Positions 26,963 through 36,181 of a stretch of DNA of 57,731 nt are shown piece by piece. How positions within the stretch are numbered: the first letter of the stretch is position 1; each line of letters starts with the position of its first letter. Source of the stretch: Rhizobium sp. AAP43 (GTDB taxonomy: Bacteria; Pseudomonadota; Alphaproteobacteria; Rhizobiales; Rhizobiaceae); NCBI RefSeq assembly GCF_001296045.1, contig NZ_LJHS01000020.1, positions 1 to 57,731 on the forward strand, written 5' to 3'. The position numbers and the translations under genes were made by a program. Below the pieces are notes generated by a model. It worked only from the letters and a program-made list of their open reading frames with translations, was not told the origin of the DNA and did not search any database.

Positions 26963-29824
26963 TCAGGACCAGACCTGGTTCCTGACCATCTCTGCCATGG
27001 GATCGCCGTCATCCGGGTAAGAGGCCAGTAGTCTGCGTCCGGCTTCGATGGCCACGGTGTTGAGCCTGTCGGATGCCTTCCGCTCCAAAACTCTGAGAAC
27101 ATTGCGAATTGCCAACGCAGAGGCGCCCAGCTCCTCCGCGCAATCATGGCTCTCTTGAAAGGCGATGGCCGCGCTCGTCTGTCCTTCCGGGCTATGATCA
27201 TGCCAGAGAAGACTGCAACGGATGGAGTGCAGTTCCGGCATCCACCATCGGCTGTTGCTTGCCCTGCAGAAGGAGATCGACTGATCGATGACGTCTAGCG
27301 CCTCGTTGTTTCGGCCGAGTTCACCGAGCATCTGTGCACGAATGCCATCGATCCAGGGGATCAGCATCCGGAACTTGTTCCGGTCCATCTTGTCACGCAG
27401 GGCCGTGAGCGCCGGGTAATTTGGGTTTCCACTCAATGCATTGATAACGTGGAGCGCGGCCTCGCTGGATACGTCCCTGATTGTCATCGACTGTTGGTGC
27501 ACGGCCTTTCGCAGTTTCTCGCAGGCGTGGCGCGCCCTGTCATAGTCCCGCAGCGAGCAATAGAGGGGAATGATGACCTCGTTCAATGCCCAGCAGTGAT
27601 ACAATCCATGTTCCGGCTCTTCCAAGGGACCGCGGATCGCCTCGTAGTGGTCCAGTGCCGTGGTCACCTTTCCGCGCAGCCATTGTGCCTTGATCAGAAA
27701 AACGCGCGACAGAAGTCCGGGATCTGTGCCAATCCGCATGAAGCGGCCAAGCGAAATGAGCGCCTGGCGCTTCACGACATCCTCCAGCTCCCTTTCGGCG
27801 CGCAACTGATTGCCCCGCATCTGCAAGGCCATGGCGTTGTAGTTGTCGGCGATCAGATCATCATCGTCCTGAAGATCGCTTTTGCTCGATGGCCTCAACG
27901 TCTCGGCACAAACGTCCGCCAGATCTGGCTCTGACCGGTAGATATGAAGCCAGTAGAGGCCTGAATAGGCCAGGATTGCTGTGGGACTTAACCGGGAATC
28001 CTGTGTTTTCTGGATCGCAACTTCCATGGCGGCTTTCGACGCCTCCACCGGGCCGTTCGTTGCTAGCAACGCTGCTCCATAGAATGCGTTCAGAGCAGCC
28101 CACAATGCCTCGCTCTGCTCGACACGTCCTTGATAGGTCAGGGCCCGCGCGGCGACCGTCTCGCAGTCCCTGAGCAGCGAGAGTTGCATGTAAAGCGGCG
28201 CGGCTTCCGCAGCCAGTCGCACCGCCAGTGCGGGGCTTTCCGCCATTTCGAATTGCCAGTCAAGGCAGGCCGAAAGGTTGGTCAGATTTGGGCACGCCGA
28301 CCCAAACCAGTTTACCGCCTTTTCCTTGTCGCCCTCGAGCAAGCCTTGCCCTTGAATCTCCCTGATGAAGAATTCGCCCAGTTTGGCCTGGACCTGATGC
28401 CACTCACCGGCTTTGATCATTTGATCAATGCAGAAGGCGCGTGTCGTATCGAGGAGCCGGAAAGACGCCTTTCCGTCCCGATCTTCCTTGACGATCAGAT
28501 TTTTACCCACGAGCACGGCGATCGCCTGGATAACGTCGCGTTCAGGCAGGTCTTCGCTGGAGATCACCCGCAGGCATGCCTCCACGCTGGCGGCACCCAG
28601 AAAGACCGACATCTCGAGCAGAACACGCCTTTGGCTGCCGGTCAGCAAGTCAAAGCTCCAGCCGATCATCTTGCTCAACGTGCGGTGACGCTCGGGCCAG
28701 TCGGTCGGCATAAGATCCATCATCTCGAAGTTTTCACGCAAAAGCGCGTCGAGATCGTGAACGCCGAAAATGGAAAGATGAGCGCAGGCAATCTCGATCG
28801 CCAACGGGATTCCGTCGAGCCGCCTGCAGATCTCGGCGGCGCTGGCCAACAGCTTTTCATTGGGCACTAGGCCATGCAGATGCGCGGCCCCGCGATCGAA
28901 GAAAAGCGCAAGCGCGCTGTAAGCAACGATGTCGTCTGCTTTGAGCGCCAGACCCGGAGGAGGCACGGTCAGTGCGTCGAGACGAACGATATGTTCATCG
29001 CGCACGTTGACCGGCTGTCGCGACGTCGTGATGACAGTGAGATTTTCGAGGTCGCAAAGCTCGTCTTGGTCGAAGGCCGACAATACGTCGGTACATCGGT
29101 CGACGCAGTCGAAGAATACGAAGCCTCTGGAGGATCTCAAGACCTCGCGGACCAGGTCCACAGGCGCTTGGAGCGTGCCAGACACCGGTAGTTGCGCGGC
29201 AAGACTGGCCCAAATGTCAGCATTTTGGCGGACAGTCGATGCATCGATCCAGAAGACCGTCGCTTCCGGGCGCAGGGTTTCGAGAACTGCAAGGGCCAGT
29301 GTGGTCTTCCCAAAGCCACCGGGGGCGAGGATTGTCACAAACCGATGGCGACGCGCAGCATTGACGGTGGCTTCCAGATCGTGCTGGCGGCCGATGAGCG
29401 TTTTCGGTCTGGTACGATTTGCCTGGTCCAGTGCATCGTCCTTGATGGAGTAACGTGATGCGATTGCACCCGTCTCCGGAAGGAAATCCACTTTCTCCGT
29501 AAACACATAGCCGACGCGCGAAACGTTCCTGATAAAGGGGCGGGAGTCTGCTTCAGGGGACAGATGTTTCCTCAGAACATTGATCTGAAATCGCAAAGCA
29601 CTGTCTGTGATATTGGGGGCACCCCAAACCTTGTCTACAATCATGGCGCGGGGCACGGTCTGGCCGGCCATCTCGAGCAAGACCTGCAATATGTCAGTGG
29701 CGCGCCCGCCCAGCGGTAGCTGCTTGCCTCGCAGGCTCAGATTCCGCGTCCGAGTATCGAAGGCGAAATCACCGAACAGAAACACGCCCTTCTCATGCGC
29801 TTGCAAAGGATCAAGCTCTGCCAT
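26963..29824 (-). CDS. Winged-helix (OmpR-type) DNA-binding protein fused to an ATPase and TPR-like repeats
   Basis: 953 residues from the ATG at 29824; an upstream in-frame start at 29920 lacks a site, though the ribosome site here is also weak. Residues about 14-110: winged-helix Trans_reg_C domain (FAFDTRTRNLSLRGKQLPLGGRATDIL, ALRFQINVLRKHL, RNVSRVGYVF). Residues about 140-450: signal-transduction ATPase with Walker A APGGFGKTT (about 168) and an Asp-rich FFDCVDRC segment; then helical TPR-like repeats to the end. This architecture resembles STAND-class transcription regulators. It is convergent with the giant kinase gene. A 9-bp inverted repeat upstream suggests autoregulation. Signal and targets unknown. 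Confidence 0.88.
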   Translation of the reverse strand: MAELDPLQAHEKGVFLFGDFAFDTRTRNLSLRGKQLPLGGRATDILQVLLEMAGQTVPRAMIVDKVWGAPNITDSALRFQINVLRKHLSPEADSRPFIRNVSRVGYVFTEKVDFLPETGAIASRYSIKDDALDQANRTRPKTLIGRQHDLEATVNAARRHRFVTILAPGGFGKTTLALAVLETLRPEATVFWIDASTVRQNADIWASLAAQLPVSGTLQAPVDLVREVLRSSRGFVFFDCVDRCTDVLSAFDQDELCDLENLTVITTSRQPVNVRDEHIVRLDALTVPPPGLALKADDIVAYSALALFFDRGAAHLHGLVPNEKLLASAAEICRRLDGIPLAIEIACAHLSIFGVHDLDALLRENFEMMDLMPTDWPERHRTLSKMIGWSFDLLTGSQRRVLLEMSVFLGAASVEACLRVISSEDLPERDVIQAIAVLVGKNLIVKEDRDGKASFRLLDTTRAFCIDQMIKAGEWHQVQAKLGEFFIREIQGQGLLEGDKEKAVNWFGSACPNLTNLSACLDWQFEMAESPALAVRLAAEAAPLYMQLSLLRDCETVAARALTYQGRVEQSEALWAALNAFYGAALLATNGPVEASKAAMEVAIQKTQDSRLSPTAILAYSGLYWLHIYRSEPDLADVCAETLRPSSKSDLQDDDDLIADNYNAMALQMRGNQLRAERELEDVVKRQALISLGRFMRIGTDPGLLSRVFLIKAQWLRGKVTTALDHYEAIRGPLEEPEHGLYHCWALNEVIIPLYCSLRDYDRARHACEKLRKAVHQQSMTIRDVSSEAALHVINALSGNPNYPALTALRDKMDRNKFRMLIPWIDGIRAQMLGELGRNNEALDVIDQSISFCRASNSRWWMPELHSIRCSLLWHDHSPEGQTSAAIAFQESHDCAEELGASALAIRNVLRVLERKASDRLNTVAIEAGRRLLASYPDDGDPMAEMVRNQVWS

Positions 29825-30211
29825 TGATTGGTCCCATGGTTTCCTCTGGCAATTTTGATTGAGATATTGAACCGGGCAATTGCCAGCCGCCGCCACTGAT
29901 CCTTGGCACCCCCTATGCAAAGCGGCTAAGCCTGCGCTGAGGCGGACAACGGATCATAGGTGGAGCGGTAACGCGCTCAGAACAGATAGTCTGTCCAAAT
30001 GCGGCGTGTCAAATCGACCGGAAAGGCGCCGCAGAGCAGCACCGATAGGGGGGCTCAGGCACTGAAAGGTAAATGCACAATCCACACCTAGACGCATGAG
30101 AAGCAGCCACATCGCGCCATAATGCGGGAATTTGGCGTATTTCCAGCTGCGAGACACGATCACGCACGACGGGAAAAACTCGGAAATCAACACTTTGGGG
30201 AGGGTAAAGAT
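29825..30211. other. Gene-free stretch between the STAND-type regulator and tRNA-Gln
   Basis: About 385 bases. It contains the inverted repeat at 29846-29886. I see no further gene; short frames are without ribosome sites. Confidence 0.4.
29846..29886. promoter_or_regulatory. 9-bp inverted repeat upstream of the winged-helix/ATPase regulator
   Basis: CTGGCAATT (29846-29854) and AATTGCCAG (29878-29886) are perfect inverted copies with centres 32 bases apart, about three helical turns. The second copy is part of a 10-base palindrome GGCAATTGCC. It lies 22-62 bases upstream of the regulator's start codon, a natural place for an autoregulatory operator. Confidence 0.45.
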
Positions 30212-30285
30212 TGGCTGGGGAACCTGGATTCGAACCAAGATTAACGGAGTCAGAGTCCGTCGTTCTACCGTTGAACTATTCCCCA
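30212..30285 (-). tRNA. tRNA-Gln (anticodon CTG)
   Basis: 74 bases including an encoded CCA. Acceptor arms TGGGGAA and TTCCCCA pair fully, the T-loop reads GGTTCGAATCC, and the anticodon stem-loop ACGGA-CTCTGAC-TCCGT puts CTG at positions 34-36, reading CAG codons for glutamine. A promoter-like pair lies just upstream. Confidence 0.95.
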
Positions 30286-30317
30286 CCAGGGTATCGCTGC
30301 CGCGATCGGTGAGCGGG

Positions 30318-30345
30318 CTTATAGCCAAAAGCTTTGAGATTGCAA
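30318..30345 (-). promoter_or_regulatory. Promoter for tRNA-Gln
   Basis: On the minus strand TTGCAA, 16 bases, TATAAG; the -10 box ends 33 bases before the tRNA 5' end. Spacing and position fit a housekeeping promoter. Confidence 0.5.
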
Positions 30346-30580
30346 AGGCCGATTTTTAAAAAAATGTCGGAATGTGTTTCGCCTAAGTGAAATACCGGCT
30401 TCGCTTAGGCCGTGGGCGGAGGCTAAAGCCTGCGAGGCGGATCGGCGGCTATTGGTAGTCCTTGGAAAAACCGTTTGGCGCAAAGGGCTTGCGCTGGTAT
30501 GCTGGCGCCAACGAAACGATTGATGACACCAGCGGCATGCGGCGAAAGCGGCGCCTTGCGCGGTGCAATGGAAGACTTCA

Positions 30581-32284
30581 GTGACAGACCCCAATCGCGG
30601 CGGACAGCCGAATAGCGAGGGGACGTCGACGGGCAAGCGCAAGGGCGGGGGATCTCGCCGGCGCGGCAAGAGCAGGAAGACGGGGCCGATCGCAAACGGT
30701 CCTGAGGCTTCTGCTTCGGCAGGATCGGCGGGAACGCCGGTCTCCGAACGACGTTCCGAATCAGTCTTTGCGGATGGCCCTGTCCGCAAGCGAAAGCGTC
30801 GTCGACGCGGCAAAGGCCCTTCGGGAGCCGATCTTGCTTCGTCATCGACCGACGGTGGCGCGCGGCAGACCTCTTCCCAAATCCTATCCGGTGGTTCCGG
30901 TGCGCCAAAGGGCGAACTGCCTGGCGGATCGGACAACCGTGCTCGCTCGGCCTCAGCCCCTGCCGGCGATCATGCCGCCGCAGGCAGCCATGGCGCTCAT
31001 GCGGTGGCGACGCGGTCGGCAATATCGGTAGAGCCCGATGCCCGGTCGCCGAAGAAGCGCCGGCGCAATCGCAATCGGAAGCCCGCCCTTAAAGCCGGTC
31101 ATGTCCGGCCGCTTGCCGGTTCGGAGCCGCCGTCTGCCGCGTCTGCCAAGGCGCGCAAGCCGGAGCCGCCGGCCGTGCCGCCGCGCCATCAGGTCGCCGC
31201 GCCCGGCCGGTCTGACAGACCGTCGGCGCCGGATCGTTTGCGGTTTGCAGGAGAGGGCAGCCATGACGATCTTTACGCGGCACTCGACCTTGGCACCAAC
31301 AATTGCCGGCTGCTGATTGCGCAGCCAACCCGGCCCGGCCAGTTTCGCGTCGTCGACGCTTTCTCGCGCATCGTGAGGCTGGGCGAGGGCCTGGGGGCAA
31401 CAGGGCAATTGTCGCAGGACGCGATGGACCGCGCGGTCGACGCCTTGCGCATCTGCGCTTCCAAGCTCTCCGGTCGTGAAATTCGCCGCATGCGCCTGAT
31501 CGCCACCGAAGCCTGCCGCGCGGCAGAGAATGGGGAAAGCTTCCTCGAACGGGTCACCAACGAGACGGGCCTCGAACTCGAGATCATCAACCGCGAGACC
31601 GAAGCGCGGCTCGCTGTCTCTGGCTGCTCCTCGCTGGTCGGTCGCGAAGCCCGCTCCGTCGTGCTCTTCGATATCGGCGGCGGCTCCTCCGAGATCGCGG
31701 TGATCCGGATCGCTGACAACAGGTCAAGCCGGCTTGCCAACCACATCACCCATTGGACATCGCTGCCCGTTGGTGTCGTGACGCTCTCCGAGCGCCATGG
31801 CGGCCGCGACGTGACGCCGGATATCTTCGAAGCCATGACCCAGGAAGTCGAAGGCATGCTTGCCCGCTTCGATTGCCCGGATCTACCGCGCGGGCCAGAT
31901 GGATATCCGGAGGATTTCCATCTGATCGGCACTTCGGGCACGGTAACGACATTGGCCGGCGTGCATCTCGATCTGCCGCGCTATGACCGCCGCAAGGTCG
32001 ATGGCGTCTGGCTGTCCGATGCCGAGGTCACGGCGATGCAGGCCAAGCTATTGTCCTGGGATTATGCCGGACGCGCCGCCAACCCGTGCATCGGGCCGGA
32101 CCGCGCCGACCTTGTGCTGGCCGGCTGCGCCATTCTTGAGGCGATCCGCCGGCGTTGGCCGTCGAGCCGGATGCGGGTCGCGGATCGCGGCCTGCGCGAA
32201 GGCCTTTTGACAGATATGATGGCGGATGACGGCGTCTGGCGCCGCGGCCGGACCCGCCGACCTAACACCCATAGGGAGCGCTGA
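30581..32284 (+). CDS. Ppx/GppA family phosphatase with a long basic disordered N-terminus
   Basis: 568 residues from a GTG at 30581 (GGAAG six bases upstream); an in-frame GTG at 30563 has no site. The C-terminal 330 residues are an exopolyphosphatase / guanosine-pentaphosphatase domain of the actin-like ATPase fold: [11 protein letters not shown] starting at Asp236, [22 protein letters not shown] near 364, and [11 protein letters not shown]. The first 230 residues are low-complexity with Arg/Lys clusters ([30 protein letters not shown]), suggesting RNA, polyphosphate or ribosome binding. The gene is followed two bases later by rlmE, so the two are translationally close. Likely acts on polyphosphate or (p)ppGpp; which one cannot be read from sequence. 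Confidence 0.88.
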   Translation: MTDPNRGGQPNSEGTSTGKRKGGGSRRRGKSRKTGPIANGPEASASAGSAGTPVSERRSESVFADGPVRKRKRRRRGKGPSGADLASSSTDGGARQTSSQILSGGSGAPKGELPGGSDNRARSASAPAGDHAAAGSHGAHAVATRSAISVEPDARSPKKRRRNRNRKPALKAGHVRPLAGSEPPSAASAKARKPEPPAVPPRHQVAAPGRSDRPSAPDRLRFAGEGSHDDLYAALDLGTNNCRLLIAQPTRPGQFRVVDAFSRIVRLGEGLGATGQLSQDAMDRAVDALRICASKLSGREIRRMRLIATEACRAAENGESFLERVTNETGLELEIINRETEARLAVSGCSSLVGREARSVVLFDIGGGSSEIAVIRIADNRSSRLANHITHWTSLPVGVVTLSERHGGRDVTPDIFEAMTQEVEGMLARFDCPDLPRGPDGYPEDFHLIGTSGTVTTLAGVHLDLPRYDRRKVDGVWLSDAEVTAMQAKLLSWDYAGRAANPCIGPDRADLVLAGCAILEAIRRRWPSSRMRVADRGLREGLLTDMMADDGVWRRGRTRRPNTHRER

Positions 32285-32286
32285 CC

Positions 32287-33066
32287 ATGGCAAAGCCACC
32301 CATCGGCGGGAACAGAACCGGCCGCAAACTCGGCCAGAAGGTCAAGAAGGGCAAGCTGAAGGCGTCGTCCAGACGTTGGCTCGAGCGCCACATCAACGAC
32401 CCCTATGTGCAGCGCGCAAAGCTCGAGGGTTACCGCGCCCGCGCGGCCTTCAAGTTGCTGGAGATCGACGAGAAGCACCAGATCCTGAAAGGTGCCCATC
32501 GTGTCATCGATCTGGGGGCGGCGCCGGGCAGTTGGTCGCAGATCGCCGCCAAGGTCACCGATTCGACCGATGACGACATCCGTGTCGCCGCAATCGACTT
32601 TCTCGAAATGGCGCAGTTGCCGGGTGTGAAGATCCTGCAACTCGACTTTCTGGATCCGGACGCCCCGCGCCAGCTGATCGAAGCCGTTGGCGGCACACCC
32701 AATCTCGTCCTGTCTGACATGGCGGCGCCGACGACGGGCCACCAGAAGACTGACCATCTGCGCACCATGCATCTATGCGAGGTTGCGGCCCACTTCGCCG
32801 TCGAAGTTCTGGCAGAAGGCGGCCATTTCCTGGCGAAGACCTTCCAGGGCGGTACGGAAAAAGATCTCTTGAACATGCTGAAGCTGAACTTCCGTCAGGT
32901 CCTGCATATCAAGCCGGCCTCATCGCGCCAGGAATCGGTCGAGATGTTCCTGCTGGCCAAGGGCTTCAAGGGTCGCAAGGGAGGCGTGATCACGGCTGCG
33001 GTCGATGAGGACGGTTTCGCTCGTGATCCGCGTGAGGACATTCCGGCCGAAGAAGACCAGGACTGA
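32287..33066 (+). CDS. rlmE: 23S rRNA (uridine-2'-O)-methyltransferase RlmE (FtsJ/RrmJ)
   Basis: 259 residues, slightly longer than E. coli RlmE because of basic N- and C-terminal tails. Methylates U2552 of 23S rRNA in the 50S A-loop. SAM motif [13 protein letters not shown]; catalytic K-D-K-E set in [28 protein letters not shown] and SRQESVEMF. It starts two bases after the Ppx/GppA stop, an operon pairing seen widely in Rhizobiales. Confidence 0.95.
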   Translation: MAKPPIGGNRTGRKLGQKVKKGKLKASSRRWLERHINDPYVQRAKLEGYRARAAFKLLEIDEKHQILKGAHRVIDLGAAPGSWSQIAAKVTDSTDDDIRVAAIDFLEMAQLPGVKILQLDFLDPDAPRQLIEAVGGTPNLVLSDMAAPTTGHQKTDHLRTMHLCEVAAHFAVEVLAEGGHFLAKTFQGGTEKDLLNMLKLNFRQVLHIKPASSRQESVEMFLLAKGFKGRKGGVITAAVDEDGFARDPREDIPAEEDQD

Positions 33067-33079
33067 GGCGCAGACAGCG

Positions 33080-33463
33080 GTGCTCACCTACATTACCATC
33101 GGCATCAACGATCTGAGGCGCGCCATCGGCTTCTACGACGCAGTTCTGTCGACGCTCGGCGTCGAGCGCCGCGTCACGGTCGAAAGCGAAGCAGGTTATG
33201 GACTGCCGCAGGATGAGCGCTGCCGTTTCTGGATCACACATCCCTTCGATGGCAAGCCCGCGACGGTCGGCAATGGTTCGATGCCGGCTTTCGAGGCTCG
33301 GTCCCGGGCTGCCGTCGATGCGTTTTACAGGGCAGCGATTGCAAATGGCGGCACGGATGAGGGCGCACCGGGTCTGCGTCCCTTTCATCCCAATTTCTAT
33401 GCCTGCTATGTCCGCGATCCCGACGGCAACAAACTGTCGGCGCTGTGCGAAAAGCCCCAATAA
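33080..33463 (+). CDS. VOC superfamily (glyoxalase/bleomycin-resistance-like) protein
   Basis: 128 residues from the GTG at 33080; the open frame extends upstream into rlmE but without a ribosome site. One VOC unit pair: YITIGINDLRRAIGFYDAVLSTLG at the N-terminus and FYACYVRDPDGNKLSALCE at the C-terminus. The first metal His typical of glyoxalase I is replaced in TIGIND, so metal binding is uncertain. A GAGG lies about 11 bases upstream. It lies 13 bases after rlmE. Substrate unknown. Confidence 0.82.
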   Translation: MLTYITIGINDLRRAIGFYDAVLSTLGVERRVTVESEAGYGLPQDERCRFWITHPFDGKPATVGNGSMPAFEARSRAAVDAFYRAAIANGGTDEGAPGLRPFHPNFYACYVRDPDGNKLSALCEKPQ

Positions 33464-33475
33464 CCCATCATCGGC

Positions 33476-34885
33476 TTACTTGACGCTGATTGTGTCGTCT
33501 TCAGCTTGCCCGTGGCGATAGCCGGAGACGGCGGATCCGACATCGCGCGCTAGGCCGAAGAACGGGATGACGGCGAAGATCGAGAGAGCGGCAACCATGG
33601 CGAAGGCAAGGTGGAAGTCACCGAGCGACAGTGTGCCGCCGGTGATCTTGGCGCTGACCTCCAGGATAGCGCCGGCCACAGCCACGCCAAGCGCCAGGCT
33701 CACCTGCTGAAGGACGGAAGTGAGCGCAGTTGCCTGCGAGGCCTGGCCGTCCTCGATCTCGGAATATCCCAAAGTATTCACACCTGTGAAGAAGAAGGAG
33801 CGGCAGAAGCCGCCTAGCAGCAGGATTCCCATGATCAGAAGGATCGGGGTTGCCGGCGTGAACAGCGCATTGGCACCCGTCGTCAGGGCACCGATAATGC
33901 CGGCTGTGATCAGGACGGTGCGAAATCCGAGAGCGGCGAAGGCGCGCCTGACAATGAATTTGGTGGAAATCGCCCCGATTGCGGCCACGAACGTGACCAT
34001 GCCGGATTGGAAGGCGCTCATGCCGAAGCCGAGCTGCAACATCAGTGGCAGCAGGAAGGGCGTGGCGCCGGCGGCAATGCGAAACAGCGTGCCGCCGATG
34101 ATCGAGGCGCGAAAGCTTCTGTTGGTAAAGAGCGACAGGTTAAGCAGCGGCGCCGGATGCCGGCGGGCATGGATGACGTAGAGGACAAGGCATAAAATGC
34201 CGGCCACCGTCGCTCCGGCCCCCACGGCCACCGGCAGGGCCGGAAGGCTCATGACTGACAAGCCGAAGACCAGACCGGATGCCGCACCGGCACTCAAGGT
34301 AAAGCCGCGCCAGTCGATGCGACCGGTCTTTATCGGGGCAATCTCCGGCAGGTAGAGGCCGGAAATCCACAGGCCCAGCAGCCCGATCGGCAGGTTGATC
34401 AGGAAGATCCAGTGCCAGCTGAAGAAGGTGGTTATGAAGCCCCCGATCGGCGGCCCGGTGATCGGGCCGAGCAGGCCCGGAATGGTCAGAAGCGCCATGG
34501 CCGAGACCAGTTCGCTTTTCTTCGTGGTTCTCAGCAGGACCAGGCGCCCGACAGGCGTCATCATCGCGCCGCCCATGCCCTGCAGGAAGCGTGCGGCGAT
34601 GAAGGCGAGGAGCGATCCGGACATTGCACAGAACAGTGAGCCGAGCATGAAGATGACAATCGCTGCGCGGAACACGCGCTTGGCTCCATAACGATCTGCC
34701 ATCCAGCCACTGATCGGAATGAAGATTGCAAGCGCCACCATATAGGCGGTGAGCGCAAGTTTGAGCGTGATCGGCCCAACCCCAAGGTCGGTGGCAATCG
34801 TCGGCAGCGCCGTGGCAATCACGGTCGAATCCATCTGTTCCATGAACAGCGCGACGGCGAGTATGAGCGGGGTAATACGGTTCAT
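33476..34885 (-). CDS. MFS multidrug exporter, DHA2 type (14 segments)
   Basis: 469 residues from the ATG at 34885 (GGAAG four bases upstream). Proton-driven exporter of the DHA2/EmrB group: LFMEQMDSTVIATALPTIATDL at segment 1, GWMADRYGAKRVF in loop 2-3, GFITTFFSWHWIFLINLPIG (motif C region) and 14 predicted segments. No membrane-fusion partner gene (EmrA type) is adjacent. Convergent with the VOC gene. Substrates cannot be inferred. Confidence 0.88.
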   Translation of the reverse strand: MNRITPLILAVALFMEQMDSTVIATALPTIATDLGVGPITLKLALTAYMVALAIFIPISGWMADRYGAKRVFRAAIVIFMLGSLFCAMSGSLLAFIAARFLQGMGGAMMTPVGRLVLLRTTKKSELVSAMALLTIPGLLGPITGPPIGGFITTFFSWHWIFLINLPIGLLGLWISGLYLPEIAPIKTGRIDWRGFTLSAGAASGLVFGLSVMSLPALPVAVGAGATVAGILCLVLYVIHARRHPAPLLNLSLFTNRSFRASIIGGTLFRIAAGATPFLLPLMLQLGFGMSAFQSGMVTFVAAIGAISTKFIVRRAFAALGFRTVLITAGIIGALTTGANALFTPATPILLIMGILLLGGFCRSFFFTGVNTLGYSEIEDGQASQATALTSVLQQVSLALGVAVAGAILEVSAKITGGTLSLGDFHLAFAMVAALSIFAVIPFFGLARDVGSAVSGYRHGQAEDDTISVK

Positions 34886-35119
34886 CGGTCTTCCGGCGGG
34901 GCGCGAGGGACCCGACACACTGATGGTGCGTCCGCCGCGGATGCCGAACTCGATATGGAGAATGGCGGAAAAGGCAAGCCTCGGTTGCGATTTGAGCCCG
35001 TTGGTGGCGTGGATACACGCTTCACGTTGGCGTGAGCCCGCTTTCCCCGCTTAGCTGCAAACCTATGTTTCGCCTCGGCCCGACGAAACGGGGATGCGAC
35101 TTTCACTGAGGAGATTGCG

Positions 35120-36124
35120 ATGTTATCGATGAACCGAAGAATGCTTTTGGGCGGTGCGGGTGTAGCACTTGCCACGCCGATGATCATGACCAGAGCCGCC
35201 TCCGCCCAAACGGCGTCCGCCCAAACCTCGTCCGCCCAAACCTCGATGAGCATTAACCACGCCATGCCACCCGAAACCCATCGCTTCAATGTCGGAAAGT
35301 TCGAAGTTCTGGTGGTCAAGGATGGTTCGCGTGCCTCCGGTGCGCCGCAGGAAACCTTCGGCACCAATCAGTCGCCGGAAACGGTCGGTGCACTGCTCGA
35401 GGCGAATTTCCTGCCGCCGGACAACTTCGTCAACAGCTTCGCCCCGGTACTGGTCAACACCGGCACGGATGTCATCCTCTTTGATACAGGCATGGGGGAG
35501 GGCGGTCGCGCCAATGGCCTTGGTCGTTTGGTCGAGGGTCTCACGGCAGCCGGTTACAAGCGCGAGGATGTCACCGTCGTTGTTCTCACCCATATGCATG
35601 GCGACCACATTGGTGGCCTGATGGAAGGTGGCCAGCCGGCTTTCCCGAATGCACGTTATGTGACGGGCCAGGCCGAATATGATTTCTGGGTCGATCCGGC
35701 CCGCGTTGGAACACCGGCCGAGAACGGCCAGAAGGGCGTCATCGCCAACGTCAAGCCGCTTGCGGACAAGACAACCTTCATCGGAGACGGTGGGGAAGTC
35801 GTCTCGGGCGTGACCGGCATGGCGGCCTTCGGCCATTCGCCCGGCCACATGATCTATCGCCTGGAATCGGAAGGCCGCCAGCTGGTGCTGACGGCGGATA
35901 CGGCCAATCACTTCGTGCTGTCGCTGCAGCGCCCCGATTGGGAAGTTCGCTTTGACATGGACAAGGCGGCGGCCGCTGCAAGCCGGAAGAAGGTGTTCGA
36001 CATGCTGGCGACGGACAAGCTCGCCTTCCTGGGCTATCACATGCCGTTCCCGGCGGTTGGTTTCGTCGAGAAGATCGACCAGGGCTATCGGTTCGTTCCG
36101 AAGGCCTATCAGTTCGATCTCTAA
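35120..36124 (+). CDS. Exported MBL-fold metallo-hydrolase
   Basis: 334 residues. Signal peptide with a twin-arginine-like start (MNRRMLLGGAGVALATPMIM) followed by a short SAQT repeat. Zinc motif H158-M-H160-G-D162-H163, then His in GHSPGHM, Asp in LTADTANH and His in GYHMPFP complete the two-metal site. Resembles lactonase/quorum-quenching-like and aryl-sulfatase-like MBL hydrolases of the periplasm. AGGAGATTGCG precedes the ATG. A hairpin with a short T-run follows at 36145. Confidence 0.88.
   Translation: MLSMNRRMLLGGAGVALATPMIMTRAASAQTASAQTSSAQTSMSINHAMPPETHRFNVGKFEVLVVKDGSRASGAPQETFGTNQSPETVGALLEANFLPPDNFVNSFAPVLVNTGTDVILFDTGMGEGGRANGLGRLVEGLTAAGYKREDVTVVVLTHMHGDHIGGLMEGGQPAFPNARYVTGQAEYDFWVDPARVGTPAENGQKGVIANVKPLADKTTFIGDGGEVVSGVTGMAAFGHSPGHMIYRLESEGRQLVLTADTANHFVLSLQRPDWEVRFDMDKAAAAASRKKVFDMLATDKLAFLGYHMPFPAVGFVEKIDQGYRFVPKAYQFDL
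35201..35245 (+). repeat. Three tandem 15-base repeats in the MBL signal region
   Basis: Units TCCGCCCAAAC(C/G)(T/G)CG start at 35201, 35216 and 35231. They stay in frame and encode repeated Ser-Ala-Gln-Thr-(Ala/Ser) just after the signal cleavage region. Copy number could vary by slippage without breaking the frame. Confidence 0.8.
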
Positions 36125-36144
36125 GACGTCTAAGGCATCGACGT

Positions 36145-36171
36145 TGTGGGCTGTCCTTTGGGCAGCCCACA
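36145..36171 (+). terminator. Terminator after the MBL hydrolase gene
   Basis: TGTGGGCTGTCC and GGGCAGCCCACA pair with one G-U around a TTT loop, 20 bases after the stop; GCTTTT follows. A reasonable intrinsic terminator that also separates the convergent DUF1476 gene. Confidence 0.65.
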
Positions 36172-36181
36172 GCTTTTGGTC

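Noticed and set aside
29921..30285. Integration site at tRNA-Gln
   Set aside because: No integrase, no repeat of the tRNA 3' end and ordinary neighbours.
35201..35245. Tandem repeats as a CRISPR array
   Set aside because: Contiguous 15-base repeats without spacers inside a coding frame.
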